Of a stretch of DNA of 64,000 bases, positions 22,371 through 31,488 are shown one piece after another. The notes below the pieces were generated by a model. It saw only the letters and a program-made list of their open reading frames with translations, ran no database searches and was not told the DNA's origin. The first letter of the stretch is position 1. Every line of letters starts with the position of its first letter. Origin of the DNA: Limnomonas spitsbergensis (Eukaryota > Chlorophyta > Chlorophyceae > Chlamydomonadales); NCBI GenBank assembly GCA_037349105.1, contig JAYJMM010000111.1, positions 2,046,001-2,110,000 on the forward strand, written 5' to 3'. The position numbers were made by a program, and so were the translations under genes.

Positions 22371-22631
22371 GGAGCTGGGCTGGACTACTCCACTCCTTCT
22401 CTGGACTGTGGAGTTCTTTCCCGGTGTCAAGTTTGTCACGGTATATTACGTTATACGTGCCAGAACCGTTTAGGCCGCAGTTTGCGACCGCGGAGGCTTC
22501 GCAGCTTCCCTGCGGATCCTCCTTATTTGAATAGGAACCTAGAAACCCGCTGACGCCAGGGGTTTAGCTGTCCCGTACTCTGAATTGGGCCTGCCGGGTC
22601 CCTGTATCCCGGCAATTGCCTAAACTAGTTA

Positions 22632-23079
22632 CTTCGTCCCTTTCAAAAGGACAGACCTCTTCTGTAACAAGCTCCGGCCGTCACCCAGTGTGTGAGACCC
22701 AAGGTGTTCCTTAAGTCAGTACCTACAACAAGTCAAGACTACCTCAGCCTCCACTGAGATAGCAAGAGAACAAGACCTCAGTTGAGGAACGAGATCCCTG
22801 CAGAACAGTAGTTCGCAGTCTACGATCCCGTACCCTCACCGCGTGACGCGGTAAGTGCACCTGACTGCCTAGCTGGATCGCGACCAGACAGCCTGAAGGC
22901 CTGCGCCAACCCTTGCTATTGCCAGACATACAAATACAAATCTAGAAGCTTAACTCGTTGAGCACCCGCAGCCAGTGAGTAGTCACGAAGTCTGCCCGTA
23001 GGCGCCCATCACTGTCGTGAGGGAGAAGTCCGCCACGGACCTGAAGCGCACAACGCGTGTCCTTTTGAAAGGGACGAAG
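22632..23079. mobile_element. TA-flanked element with long terminal inverted repeats
   Basis: The left end CTTCGTCCCTTTCAAAAGGA and the right end are exact inverse complements over 22 bp, with TA on both sides (22630-22631 and 23080-23081). That is the arrangement of Tc1/mariner-type (Stowaway-like) MITEs. The 448-bp interior has no transposase. The element lies just upstream of the retrotransposon gag start, so it may have inserted into that element's 5' leader or LTR. Confidence 0.72.
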
Positions 23080-23757
23080 TAGATTGAGCCTGATCAGCCT
23101 GATTTGCCTGTTCCTGCAGAAGGTGTTTGTGCTTCGAAAATTTGAATTTTGCTTGTCAGCAAACAGCCTGGAATTTGGTGCTTGAACTGCAATTTGGCTG
23201 AGGTAATCTCCAGAGAGAGATTGCCAAGTTAAACCCTGTGAATCACTGTGTGTGGCAACACAGTGCTGGGTCCAGGAGAGGCTTGAAGAATTGGCTGTGG
23301 ATTTATACACCAAGCAATCTGTACCTGTGTGATTGAAGATTGTGATCAGGTGGATCCAATCTGTCATCATTGACAGAAGTTAACTTGTGGATAGAAGATC
23401 CAAGGTTGGAATTTTGTGGTGGGCCAAAGCATCCCCGCAGGACCACAGAGCTGAGCGGACACCACGCAAGAAGCTACATCCACGCAGGGCGTGTGACACC
23501 TAGAAGCCACCCAGCCAGAAAGGTGGGAAGTGCTGAAGGCGACGGAGGATTCCGCCAGATTCTGATTATTAGCAAGAAAAAGCAGGAAGGCAGAGACCTG
23601 TCCTGTTTTTTGCTGTACCTGTCGGCTTGACCTGACTGGCAAGCCCTCACCAGGCTGCAGTAGGTGCAAGAGGCAGAAGCCTGAGCGTTAGCAGATCCTG
23701 TTCTGGTGTTGCCAGCACATTGCAGGATCGTGTGGATCGTATAAATTGCCTGTAGGA

Positions 23758-26700
23758 ATGGCAGAAATTAACCTGCATCCTGATAGGCACCAGCACCCCG
23801 ACGTCCAGCGCCGCAGTGGGCGAGTACGGGGGCTGGAGCCAGGTGCAGACCTGATAGAGGTGGCTGATTCACTGATTGCAGAGGAAGCCCTGCGGATGGC
23901 GGAGAAACTGGCAGGGCCAGTGGATCCGGCCGCACGGGCCTGCAAGGTGTCAGGACCTGACCACTTCCTGCCCAGAGCGGCAGGAATGCTGGCCGATGGC
24001 GCTGTGTGTGTGATAAGGACAGGCATTGGGCGAGGAGGCCCACTGCCCGCTGATTCCAGGAGCAGCCTGGAATTTGAGCAGGGTCCGACGCAGGCGGGAA
24101 CCCCGGATCTGATCTTGGATCAGGTGGCTGAGGTGTCCCAGAGCAGTGGCATACGACGTGACAGCGATCCAGATGCCGCTCCGCAACAGATTCCGTCCAA
24201 GGTGACGAGGGTTGCGCAGCGAGTATTGGTGGAGCCCTGCCAGCCGGAACACAGTGCAGAGAGCGCTGCAGACCCAGAGGGGCTAGCAGGCCATGACAAA
24301 TTACAGCCAGGTGGAAAGGAAATGGGAAGCAGGCGAGTGCCTGCAGTGGTCAAGCGCGAGGGGGCAGGTGCCCAGCCAGCGGTGACCAGGCAGATTTGGC
24401 AGGACAGTGCAGAGCCGCTGGCAGCATTTAAAAATTCAGCGGTGCCGGTGGGAAAGCCTTGGGCTGACCTGATATCCGAGGAGGAGATGTCAGATCCAGC
24501 CCAGGAGGAAAGGGTGCAGCGATCCAAGGCAGGGATGAGGCCTGTGCAGCAGCTGCGACAGCGCAGAATGCTGTTTAGAAGAGGAGCAGGTTCCACGGCC
24601 TACGGGACACCACTGTCCAGGTTTCCACCCAGTGTGGGTAAACCGGCGCAGCGATCCAAGGCAGAAGCGGGCAGCAGGTTCCGGACAGGCACCAGCAAGA
24701 AGGGCAGCCTGTATGGATTCTTCCACAACCCAGCTTGGGCACAGGAGGAAAGCTCAGGAGATCCAGAGAGATCCAAGGCCAGGACTGTGGTGAAGGTGGA
24801 AGAGGCAATAGAGGAACAGCCGCAGCCGTTTGGCTGGGCAAGAATCTTGCTGTGGGCAACGCACCTGTGGAAGCAGATTTGCTCCAGGACGTTTGCTCAT
24901 TTCAGTGACCAGGTCACAGCAATTGAGGAGTTCAAGGCCCATCACCTGAGGGAGTGGGCGACAAAGGCCATGATGGGTATTCCCCATACAGGCCAGGACA
25001 GGGCGACGTTGTTAGCCGCCCTTGGACAGGTGTCCAAGGGAGGGGCGGAGCACGAAGCGGCCCTGGCTGTTAAGACCTTCGCAGACGAATGGTGTAACGG
25101 CGTGACAGGAGATCAGGAGGAACCTGGATCTGAGCCTGAGGACGAGGAGGATCAAGAGTGGGAGGGATTTGAAACAGTGGCGCAGCGGCCTGAGGAACTC
25201 AGAGAGGTCCACAGGTGGCAGCAGCAGGCAAGGGCCGCGCCAACGCCGATACCCAGATCAGAAGTTTTTGAGATCAGCAGTGAGCCGAGCCTCAGGGGGC
25301 GGCCAAGAGGCGGGGAAGCACCCAGGGCCAGCAGCCCAGCTGCCAGTGAAAGGGCAGAGCTGACTAGCCGATCGCTCGCCAGGATGGCAGAGCAAGGCGT
25401 AGACATGCGCAGAGCCAGCAGACAGGAGTCATATGCGCTGCTGCGCATAGTGGAAGGCAAGGAGAATATTTGCCAAGAGGTGCAAGTGGACCACATCGAG
25501 GAGTTCTTGAGGAACAGACAAGTGGGACCAGCAAGGGGGACCCTGCAGGAAGTTGAACCTGCAGGCAGTACCAGGAGCAGCGGACCCAGAAGGCAGGAGG
25601 CCAGGGAGGAGACGCGATCAGACTCCTACGCCAGAGACTATACTGGTGGAACACAGCCAGGCAGGCAGTACCAGGCGCCGCCCAGGGGGCAGGCAGGCAG
25701 TACGGAACAGCCAGATGGATACAGCCAGGAGCCGCCCAGGGAGCAAGCAAGCAGCAGAGAGCAACATGACCGGCAGAACCGAGAGCCGCCCAGGGGGCAG
25801 GCAGACGGCGCGGATCAGCGAAACTGGCAGGGCCAGGAGCCGCCCAGGGGGCAGGCTGGAAACAGCGGATCAGCGCAGCAAAACTTGCAGGGCCAGGAGC
25901 CGCCCAGGGGGCAGGCTGGAAACAACGGATCAGCGCAGCAAAGTTGGCAAAACCAGGGGCCGCCCAGGGGGCAGGCAGAATCGGACAGAGGAGCACAGCC
26001 TTGGAGATCCGGACCTGTGGAGCAGCAGAGCAGAAGTGAGGCGGGGTGGCCGCCACCTGCAGGGAGCAGAGACTCCGCAGGCAGGGCAGGCAGACGGCCG
26101 TCTGGAGAGAACCATGCTCAGGAGGAGCCAGATAACAGACACAGCGGATACCAGCAGGATCGCAACCCATCAGGGGGCGGCGGAGATGGATCTGGATCAC
26201 ACTCTGGATCAGAGGATTCAGGGTCAACTGGAGCAGACAGGCGCGGGCCAGGGGCCAGGCGGGAGTCAGGTGACCAGGAAATGAGAAGGCTCGATCGGGA
26301 GCAGGCAAGGAACAATCTGCAGCTGCAGCAGCAGATGATCTCGCAGTTGGCAGGTGTTGCCAAATTTGCCAAGATTCCCACTATCCAAGGCAATGTGCCG
26401 GTGCTGGACATGTCGCACCCGGGCGCGGTTGCAGCCAGGACGTATTGCCAAACTTGTGGCTACTGGGGTTCACACAACAGACTGGCGCTGTCAGATGAAC
26501 CGCCAGCACTGGCTGTGGTAGCAGGGGAGATTACAGGATCGTGCCAATCGCCATCAGCTATGGCTATGCTGGTGAAGTCACTGGTCAAGCTGTGGGACAG
26601 CAAGCCTGCGTGTGTGGGGCCGCTGATGTCGGCCATCAGGGCAGCGCCCCACGCAGGAGAAAGGGCTGCCAGAGAGGTGGACAAGATCAGGGATCTGTGG

Positions 26701-29700
26701 ACTGCCCCAGTGGGGGAACAGTGCCGCGAGACATCGCTGCTCACCCTGTGGATCAGGGTGGTGCAAGCGGAGGTGGGAAAGCCAACCTCAGAGGAGAGGA
26801 CAGCTATCTCCAACCTCAGGTTGGGAGTGAAGACCACTCTTGATCCGGAAGTTAAGTCAGAGGAGACTGTGGAGGCGTTTGCTCACAGAGTCCTGTCAAC
26901 AACGCAGTTGCTGCAGATCTCGAGGGATGCAGTGGACCACTTTGGCAGGCGACACTCAGTCTCGCACATGTTTCATGACGGGCTGCCAGCAGCTACAAAA
27001 GCAAAGCTCAGCGAATTCGTCGTCACAGTACCAGGGTACCTGAGTATGACGGATGAAGACCAGATCACAGTGCTGACTCAGCAGGTGGTGCTGTGGGAGA
27101 AGTTCGCCCTGGAAATGGGGGACCTAGGAGGAGCAAGCCTGAGGCAGGTGGCCAGCAGTGGGCTTGGCCAGGGCGAGGCGCAGTACAACAGAGGAAGGAG
27201 AGAGCGGACTGGACAGTGGGAGATGCGGGCTCGCCTTGATGGGGCAGTGGTCCCCGCAGGCCCAGCTGCAGCCCAGCCACCGCGGAGTGAGGGTAAGCCC
27301 AGAGGAGTTTCCTGGGCAGACCAACCCGCAGCGCAGCACAACAACGCAGGGTGCGCTATGGGGGTAACCAAGGCGTGTTACCAGTGTGGTAGCACAGCGC
27401 ATCTGGCCAGGGACTGCAGAGTACCCAGGGCCAGGGATGAGCGCAGAGATGAGCGCAGGGATGAGCGCAGGCCAGCGCCGCTAGCTACAGACATAACAAC
27501 TGAGCAGGCCAGACCGCCGCCGCAGCAGTATCCTCTACCGCCCAGGCCGCCGCAGGGACAGGCGGCTGGCAGGCCGTATGACCGGAACCAGGGCAACAGG
27601 CCGTATCCAAGGCCAGGGCCAGGCCAGGGTGGCCAGGCGCAGCAGGCGGCACATGTGTCGCATCTGACCAGCCCAACAGGACAGGCTGAGCCTGAGGGCT
27701 GGCACCAGACGATGGCTGAGATGCTCAGCGAGTCGGTGGCCCTAATGACGCAGGTTGGGCTGGCGCCCAAGCCTGTAGAATTTAAACAGGCGGTTCACAA
27801 CGCACGCCCTAAGTCATTCTTGCCCGAGCCTTTCCGGAAGGAGGAACCTGAGCAGAGCCTCAGGGAACCTGCCTCCAGGAAAGGAGAAAAGAGGATGGTG
27901 TTGAGCAGATTGGCTGACGATATGATTGATATCCGTCTGCAGGTGTTCAAGCTGAACGAGAGGTTGTCGTCGCTCTCTTGCGCTACCTTACCCATGGGAG
28001 CTGACCAGCGTGGTGAGGCCAGTAGGGGCAAGCAAGAGAGCAGGGTGGTGCCAGCAGCGCCAAAGCTGCAGTACTTCCGAAACGACAGGAGCAACCTGGA
28101 GCAGTGTGTGGGTCTCATGGTGAAGGGCAAGGTCCTAGTGGCTCAGAAAGCGCTGATGGACTCTGCTTGCTCCTGCCATGTTATCACAGTGAACATTGCT
28201 GAACAGCTAGTGGCCATGGGCACTGAGCTGGTGCGTACGGATGAGAAGATCCGCACCACGGACAATGCAGGAGCAGACCTGTATGGTATCCTGTTTATTT
28301 ATGTGGTGTATGGTTACGGTGGGCCTAACGCCATCATGGAGCCCACAGTGGTCCGTGTGGTGAAGACGCCGCCTGACGCATATGAACATCTGGTGGGGAA
28401 CCCTGAGTTTCTCAAATATGATGGAGTCCTCGAGGCAGCAGGAAGGCTGACCTTACGCCCCAGAGAGGGTGCCCAGGGGGCGCGCGGGTCCAGGGACCTT
28501 ACGCTGCCGCTGGAGCTGGCGTCCCCAGTGGGGGGATACCAGGCAGCGGCCGTTGCGTGGGCAGGGATCCAGTGCGGATTCGTCGAAAGGGGAGGATGGC
28601 CTGCGGCCAGTATTGAGGACGAGCATGAGCCCCTCTTACAACATGCCATGGCCCACCGTGCAGGTGCAGCCATGAAGGCTTCAACAAACTATGGAGAGCC
28701 TCATGAGGCGTCCCTGCAAAACAGCAAGCCGCAGCAGGCGCGGGGCGCCCAGAGGCAGCACAGAGAGGTGCCGATGGGACCCGCGACAGCGCCGCCTCAG
28801 GAGAGGCGTGAGCGCAGACAGGCGGAGGAGCCTCAAAGCCGCGCAGAGCCGCAGGCGGAGGCTGCGGCAGAGATGGCGGAAAACATCCGCAGAGCGCACC
28901 TGGCAGCGACCATGCCGGTAGTAAGGAAGGAGTTCCTGAGGAGGAACCATAAATCCAGCGAGGAGAACCCGTGCACCTTGTGCGGGGCAAAGGGGTGGCA
29001 CACAGCGGAGTGCTGTGACAGCAGGGTTCTGGACCTCAGCAAGTCAGGGCTGCGAGCGGAGGCGCCAAAATCCATGCAGCAAGAGGTCTGCAGGGGCAGG
29101 CCAGCTCCAGGTACCCGGAAGGCTGACAAGGTTGTCGCCCAGGAGGTGGAGGTTGCAGAGCGGGGCGCAGCAGCCCAGAGTGGGGAAGCAGATCCCAGCC
29201 AGGGCCAGTCTGGTAGCAAGGATGAGGAGGAGGAGGAAGACAGCGAAAGGGAGGCGGAGCCCCAGGGGGCGTTGCGCAGCAGGGAATCCAGAGAGTTGGA
29301 TAGGCTGCGCTACCAGCAGCGGTTCGCGCAGAAGGCGTTAAAGGACATGGAGGTGCAGCTGTACCAACAAAGCGCGGCTTTTGTTCAGTACCTACGCTTG
29401 CAGATGGCAAGGTGGGGTGACATCAAATCCGTGGACAGCGTCATGACAGAAGTGCAGAAGGAGTATATTCTGCGGGCAGACCAGCTGCCAGGCCTGTATC
29501 AGGCCATTGGGGACCTGCAGGCGGGGAGGCCGCAAAACAGGGTGCAAGTGGACCCGGAGCTGGCAGCCAACATCCAGGAGGCGTTGTTACCCGCATCCCC
29601 GTGTGATAGCGACCCGGAAGGGGAAGGCGAGCCCACCAGCACGGTGGTACCAGCGGAAGCAAAGCAGAAGGACCCTGGGCTAAACAACCCGGGGGGCGCC

Positions 29701-31488
29701 AACAGAGCTAAGATGGCTAGTCCCGATGCCCGCAGGGAGCGGAGGGGGACAGAGGCGGCAGTTGAGGCCGAGGACAAGGCTCCCAGGGAGCGCAGCAGGA
29801 GCGCCCAGAGAGGGCAGGTGAGGGAGCACCAGGCGGTGGCTCCCATGCCAGGGGTCAAGAGCCAGCTGACGGAGCACAACACAGGAGATAGCAGCCCGGC
29901 CGATGTACAGGCCAAGGGCAGGTGGCGCAGGTCCCCGAGTGAGGGGGACAGCGACAGGCGTATCCACGCGAGGAAGGAGAGCCCAGGACCAGAGCAGAGG
30001 GGCAGCATGCCCCGAGGCCGCTCCCTAGAGCGAGGCTCAGGGAGCCTGGCCAGATCGTTCAGGAAGGGCGACCAAGAACAAGACAGGAGGAGGGCAGCTG
30101 ACCGTAGTCCGCCGGGCAGGGCCCAGGTTGGGCAGGGTCGGGCAGCTAGGCCAATCGTTCTGGGACCCCGAGATGGGGGTGTGTGTTTCAAGTGCCATCA
30201 GCCGGGGCACTACGCAAGCGAGTGCCCAGACTGGAGGCCGGTGATGGCAGGCAACAGCAGCCGCCTGGACAGGCCTAGGGTTCCAGCCAGCTCAGAAAGG
30301 GGCATGGAGGCTGAAGGACCAGGCCACAGCCTGGAAGGTCCAGAGGACCGGTTAAGAAGGGCCTATGAGGCCGAGCAGCGTACCTCCTTTGAGGAGTGGA
30401 AGGCGCAGAGGGCTGCTGCAAGCCAGAGCGGGTTGCCGGGACCACCAGGGCGACAGGGCACATCAATGCAAGATGCTCCCAGGTGGGAAGGTCTCGCAAG
30501 GCACACATGCCTGGCGTCGATCCATGGGAGGTTTGATCAGGCCGCCGGCACAGCCCAGGTTCAGGGCAACCAGGTGGCAGAGGTTCCGGGGGACACCCAA
30601 TGGGTGCTAGAAGGGCAGGTGCCTCTTCAGAAGCACCATTGGAAGGTGGCAATGGAGTCATTAGCTATGAACCATTACGGCACAATGCCCGCAGGATCAG
30701 CCAGGTCCATCCACCACGCATGGGGGATCATGAGGGACCTCCAGCGCAGGGGGTACCCAGCACCGTGTGAGGATTGGCCCAACCTGTTGCAGAAGTTTCG
30801 GATGGAAGAACTGTCTGATCACTATGATAGAGTGAATGAGTCCAACAGGGAGGCACAGGCTGATAGGCACCAGCACGATGATGAGGAGGGGGAGGCCAGT
30901 CCCAGTGAGGATGGCTCCGCCAACTCCGATAGGGGGTCAGATTCACGGGAGGACACTCCCATGCCTGACCAGGAGTCTGTATTACCATGCCCAGGCACCC
31001 CGGAGGTACCGCTGCACATCGGAAGCGCGGCAAACGGGGCAGCCGCCAGGGCTCAGGTGTCAGTCAGCAGGACAGGTCGCCGCCGAGAGGCTCAGGGAGC
31101 CGCAACGAGGAGCTCGGGAGGCAATACGGCAGAGCCCGTTAGAAACCACTGCTGCACAACCTCCAGGTACAACCCTGGAGGGTGGGGGGAGACGGCCAGT
31201 GGGCCTCCCAGCAGGGGTGTCAGCGACAGTTGGTCCGCCGGAAGGGACGAGGATACAGCTTATGACCAGGACGGTGAGGGCCACCGCGACCAAGCCAGCG
31301 ACAGGGAGCATGTCCAGCCCAGGCCTATACCGCCGGGCCCGCCAGAGGGCAGGGGCTTCGTGCAGTGGTATCGCTTGGGAGACGAGCTGCCAGGGTCAGC
31401 AGCTACTGAGGCGATGCTCACAGTACCGGAGGATTCCCAGGATGGGATTTGCAGGATCCAAAACCACAGGCTGCTGCCTAGCCGTTAG
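23758..31488 (+). CDS. Gag-like polyprotein with three zinc knuckles and an aspartic protease
   Basis: Open frame of 2576 codons from ATG at 23758 to TAG at 31486. After an acidic N-terminal third comes a Gln/Pro/Arg-rich tract with about six EPPRGQAG repeats (25670-25985). A helical capsid-like segment follows (about 26340-27120), ending in a CCHC knuckle CYQCGSTAHLARDC (27376-27417). A retropepsin-like segment has ALMDSACSC (active-site Asp codon at 28159), with DSA in place of the usual D-T/S-G. A second, variant knuckle CTLCGAKGWHTAEC starts at 28972, then a coiled-coil (about 29290-29520), an Arg/Ser-rich basic region, and a third knuckle CFKCHQPGHYASEC at 30184. Having a knuckle, a coiled coil and another knuckle downstream of the protease suggests a second nucleocapsid-like module. 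The part from the second knuckle to about 31370 is matched by the fragment at 61.8-64 kb, so it is a conserved element protein. Confidence 0.85.
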   Translation: MAEINLHPDRHQHPDVQRRSGRVRGLEPGADLIEVADSLIAEEALRMAEKLAGPVDPAARACKVSGPDHFLPRAAGMLADGAVCVIRTGIGRGGPLPADSRSSLEFEQGPTQAGTPDLILDQVAEVSQSSGIRRDSDPDAAPQQIPSKVTRVAQRVLVEPCQPEHSAESAADPEGLAGHDKLQPGGKEMGSRRVPAVVKREGAGAQPAVTRQIWQDSAEPLAAFKNSAVPVGKPWADLISEEEMSDPAQEERVQRSKAGMRPVQQLRQRRMLFRRGAGSTAYGTPLSRFPPSVGKPAQRSKAEAGSRFRTGTSKKGSLYGFFHNPAWAQEESSGDPERSKARTVVKVEEAIEEQPQPFGWARILLWATHLWKQICSRTFAHFSDQVTAIEEFKAHHLREWATKAMMGIPHTGQDRATLLAALGQVSKGGAEHEAALAVKTFADEWCNGVTGDQEEPGSEPEDEEDQEWEGFETVAQRPEELREVHRWQQQARAAPTPIPRSEVFEISSEPSLRGRPRGGEAPRASSPAASERAELTSRSLARMAEQGVDMRRASRQESYALLRIVEGKENICQEVQVDHIEEFLRNRQVGPARGTLQEVEPAGSTRSSGPRRQEAREETRSDSYARDYTGGTQPGRQYQAPPRGQAGSTEQPDGYSQEPPREQASSREQHDRQNREPPRGQADGADQRNWQGQEPPRGQAGNSGSAQQNLQGQEPPRGQAGNNGSAQQSWQNQGPPRGQAESDRGAQPWRSGPVEQQSRSEAGWPPPAGSRDSAGRAGRRPSGENHAQEEPDNRHSGYQQDRNPSGGGGDGSGSHSGSEDSGSTGADRRGPGARRESGDQEMRRLDREQARNNLQLQQQMISQLAGVAKFAKIPTIQGNVPVLDMSHPGAVAARTYCQTCGYWGSHNRLALSDEPPALAVVAGEITGSCQSPSAMAMLVKSLVKLWDSKPACVGPLMSAIRAAPHAGERAAREVDKIRDLWTAPVGEQCRETSLLTLWIRVVQAEVGKPTSEERTAISNLRLGVKTTLDPEVKSEETVEAFAHRVLSTTQLLQISRDAVDHFGRRHSVSHMFHDGLPAATKAKLSEFVVTVPGYLSMTDEDQITVLTQQVVLWEKFALEMGDLGGASLRQVASSGLGQGEAQYNRGRRERTGQWEMRARLDGAVVPAGPAAAQPPRSEGKPRGVSWADQPAAQHNNAGCAMGVTKACYQCGSTAHLARDCRVPRARDERRDERRDERRPAPLATDITTEQARPPPQQYPLPPRPPQGQAAGRPYDRNQGNRPYPRPGPGQGGQAQQAAHVSHLTSPTGQAEPEGWHQTMAEMLSESVALMTQVGLAPKPVEFKQAVHNARPKSFLPEPFRKEEPEQSLREPASRKGEKRMVLSRLADDMIDIRLQVFKLNERLSSLSCATLPMGADQRGEASRGKQESRVVPAAPKLQYFRNDRSNLEQCVGLMVKGKVLVAQKALMDSACSCHVITVNIAEQLVAMGTELVRTDEKIRTTDNAGADLYGILFIYVVYGYGGPNAIMEPTVVRVVKTPPDAYEHLVGNPEFLKYDGVLEAAGRLTLRPREGAQGARGSRDLTLPLELASPVGGYQAAAVAWAGIQCGFVERGGWPAASIEDEHEPLLQHAMAHRAGAAMKASTNYGEPHEASLQNSKPQQARGAQRQHREVPMGPATAPPQERRERRQAEEPQSRAEPQAEAAAEMAENIRRAHLAATMPVVRKEFLRRNHKSSEENPCTLCGAKGWHTAECCDSRVLDLSKSGLRAEAPKSMQQEVCRGRPAPGTRKADKVVAQEVEVAERGAAAQSGEADPSQGQSGSKDEEEEEDSEREAEPQGALRSRESRELDRLRYQQRFAQKALKDMEVQLYQQSAAFVQYLRLQMARWGDIKSVDSVMTEVQKEYILRADQLPGLYQAIGDLQAGRPQNRVQVDPELAANIQEALLPASPCDSDPEGEGEPTSTVVPAEAKQKDPGLNNPGGANRAKMASPDARRERRGTEAAVEAEDKAPRERSRSAQRGQVREHQAVAPMPGVKSQLTEHNTGDSSPADVQAKGRWRRSPSEGDSDRRIHARKESPGPEQRGSMPRGRSLERGSGSLARSFRKGDQEQDRRRAADRSPPGRAQVGQGRAARPIVLGPRDGGVCFKCHQPGHYASECPDWRPVMAGNSSRLDRPRVPASSERGMEAEGPGHSLEGPEDRLRRAYEAEQRTSFEEWKAQRAAASQSGLPGPPGRQGTSMQDAPRWEGLARHTCLASIHGRFDQAAGTAQVQGNQVAEVPGDTQWVLEGQVPLQKHHWKVAMESLAMNHYGTMPAGSARSIHHAWGIMRDLQRRGYPAPCEDWPNLLQKFRMEELSDHYDRVNESNREAQADRHQHDDEEGEASPSEDGSANSDRGSDSREDTPMPDQESVLPCPGTPEVPLHIGSAANGAAARAQVSVSRTGRRREAQGAATRSSGGNTAEPVRNHCCTTSRYNPGGWGETASGPPSRGVSDSWSAGRDEDTAYDQDGEGHRDQASDREHVQPRPIPPGPPEGRGFVQWYRLGDELPGSAATEAMLTVPEDSQDGICRIQNHRLLPSR

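Noticed and set aside
22161..22439. Pro/Ala/Gln/Ser-rich minus-strand frame
   Set aside because: Translation of the GGCT/GGCA simple repeat.
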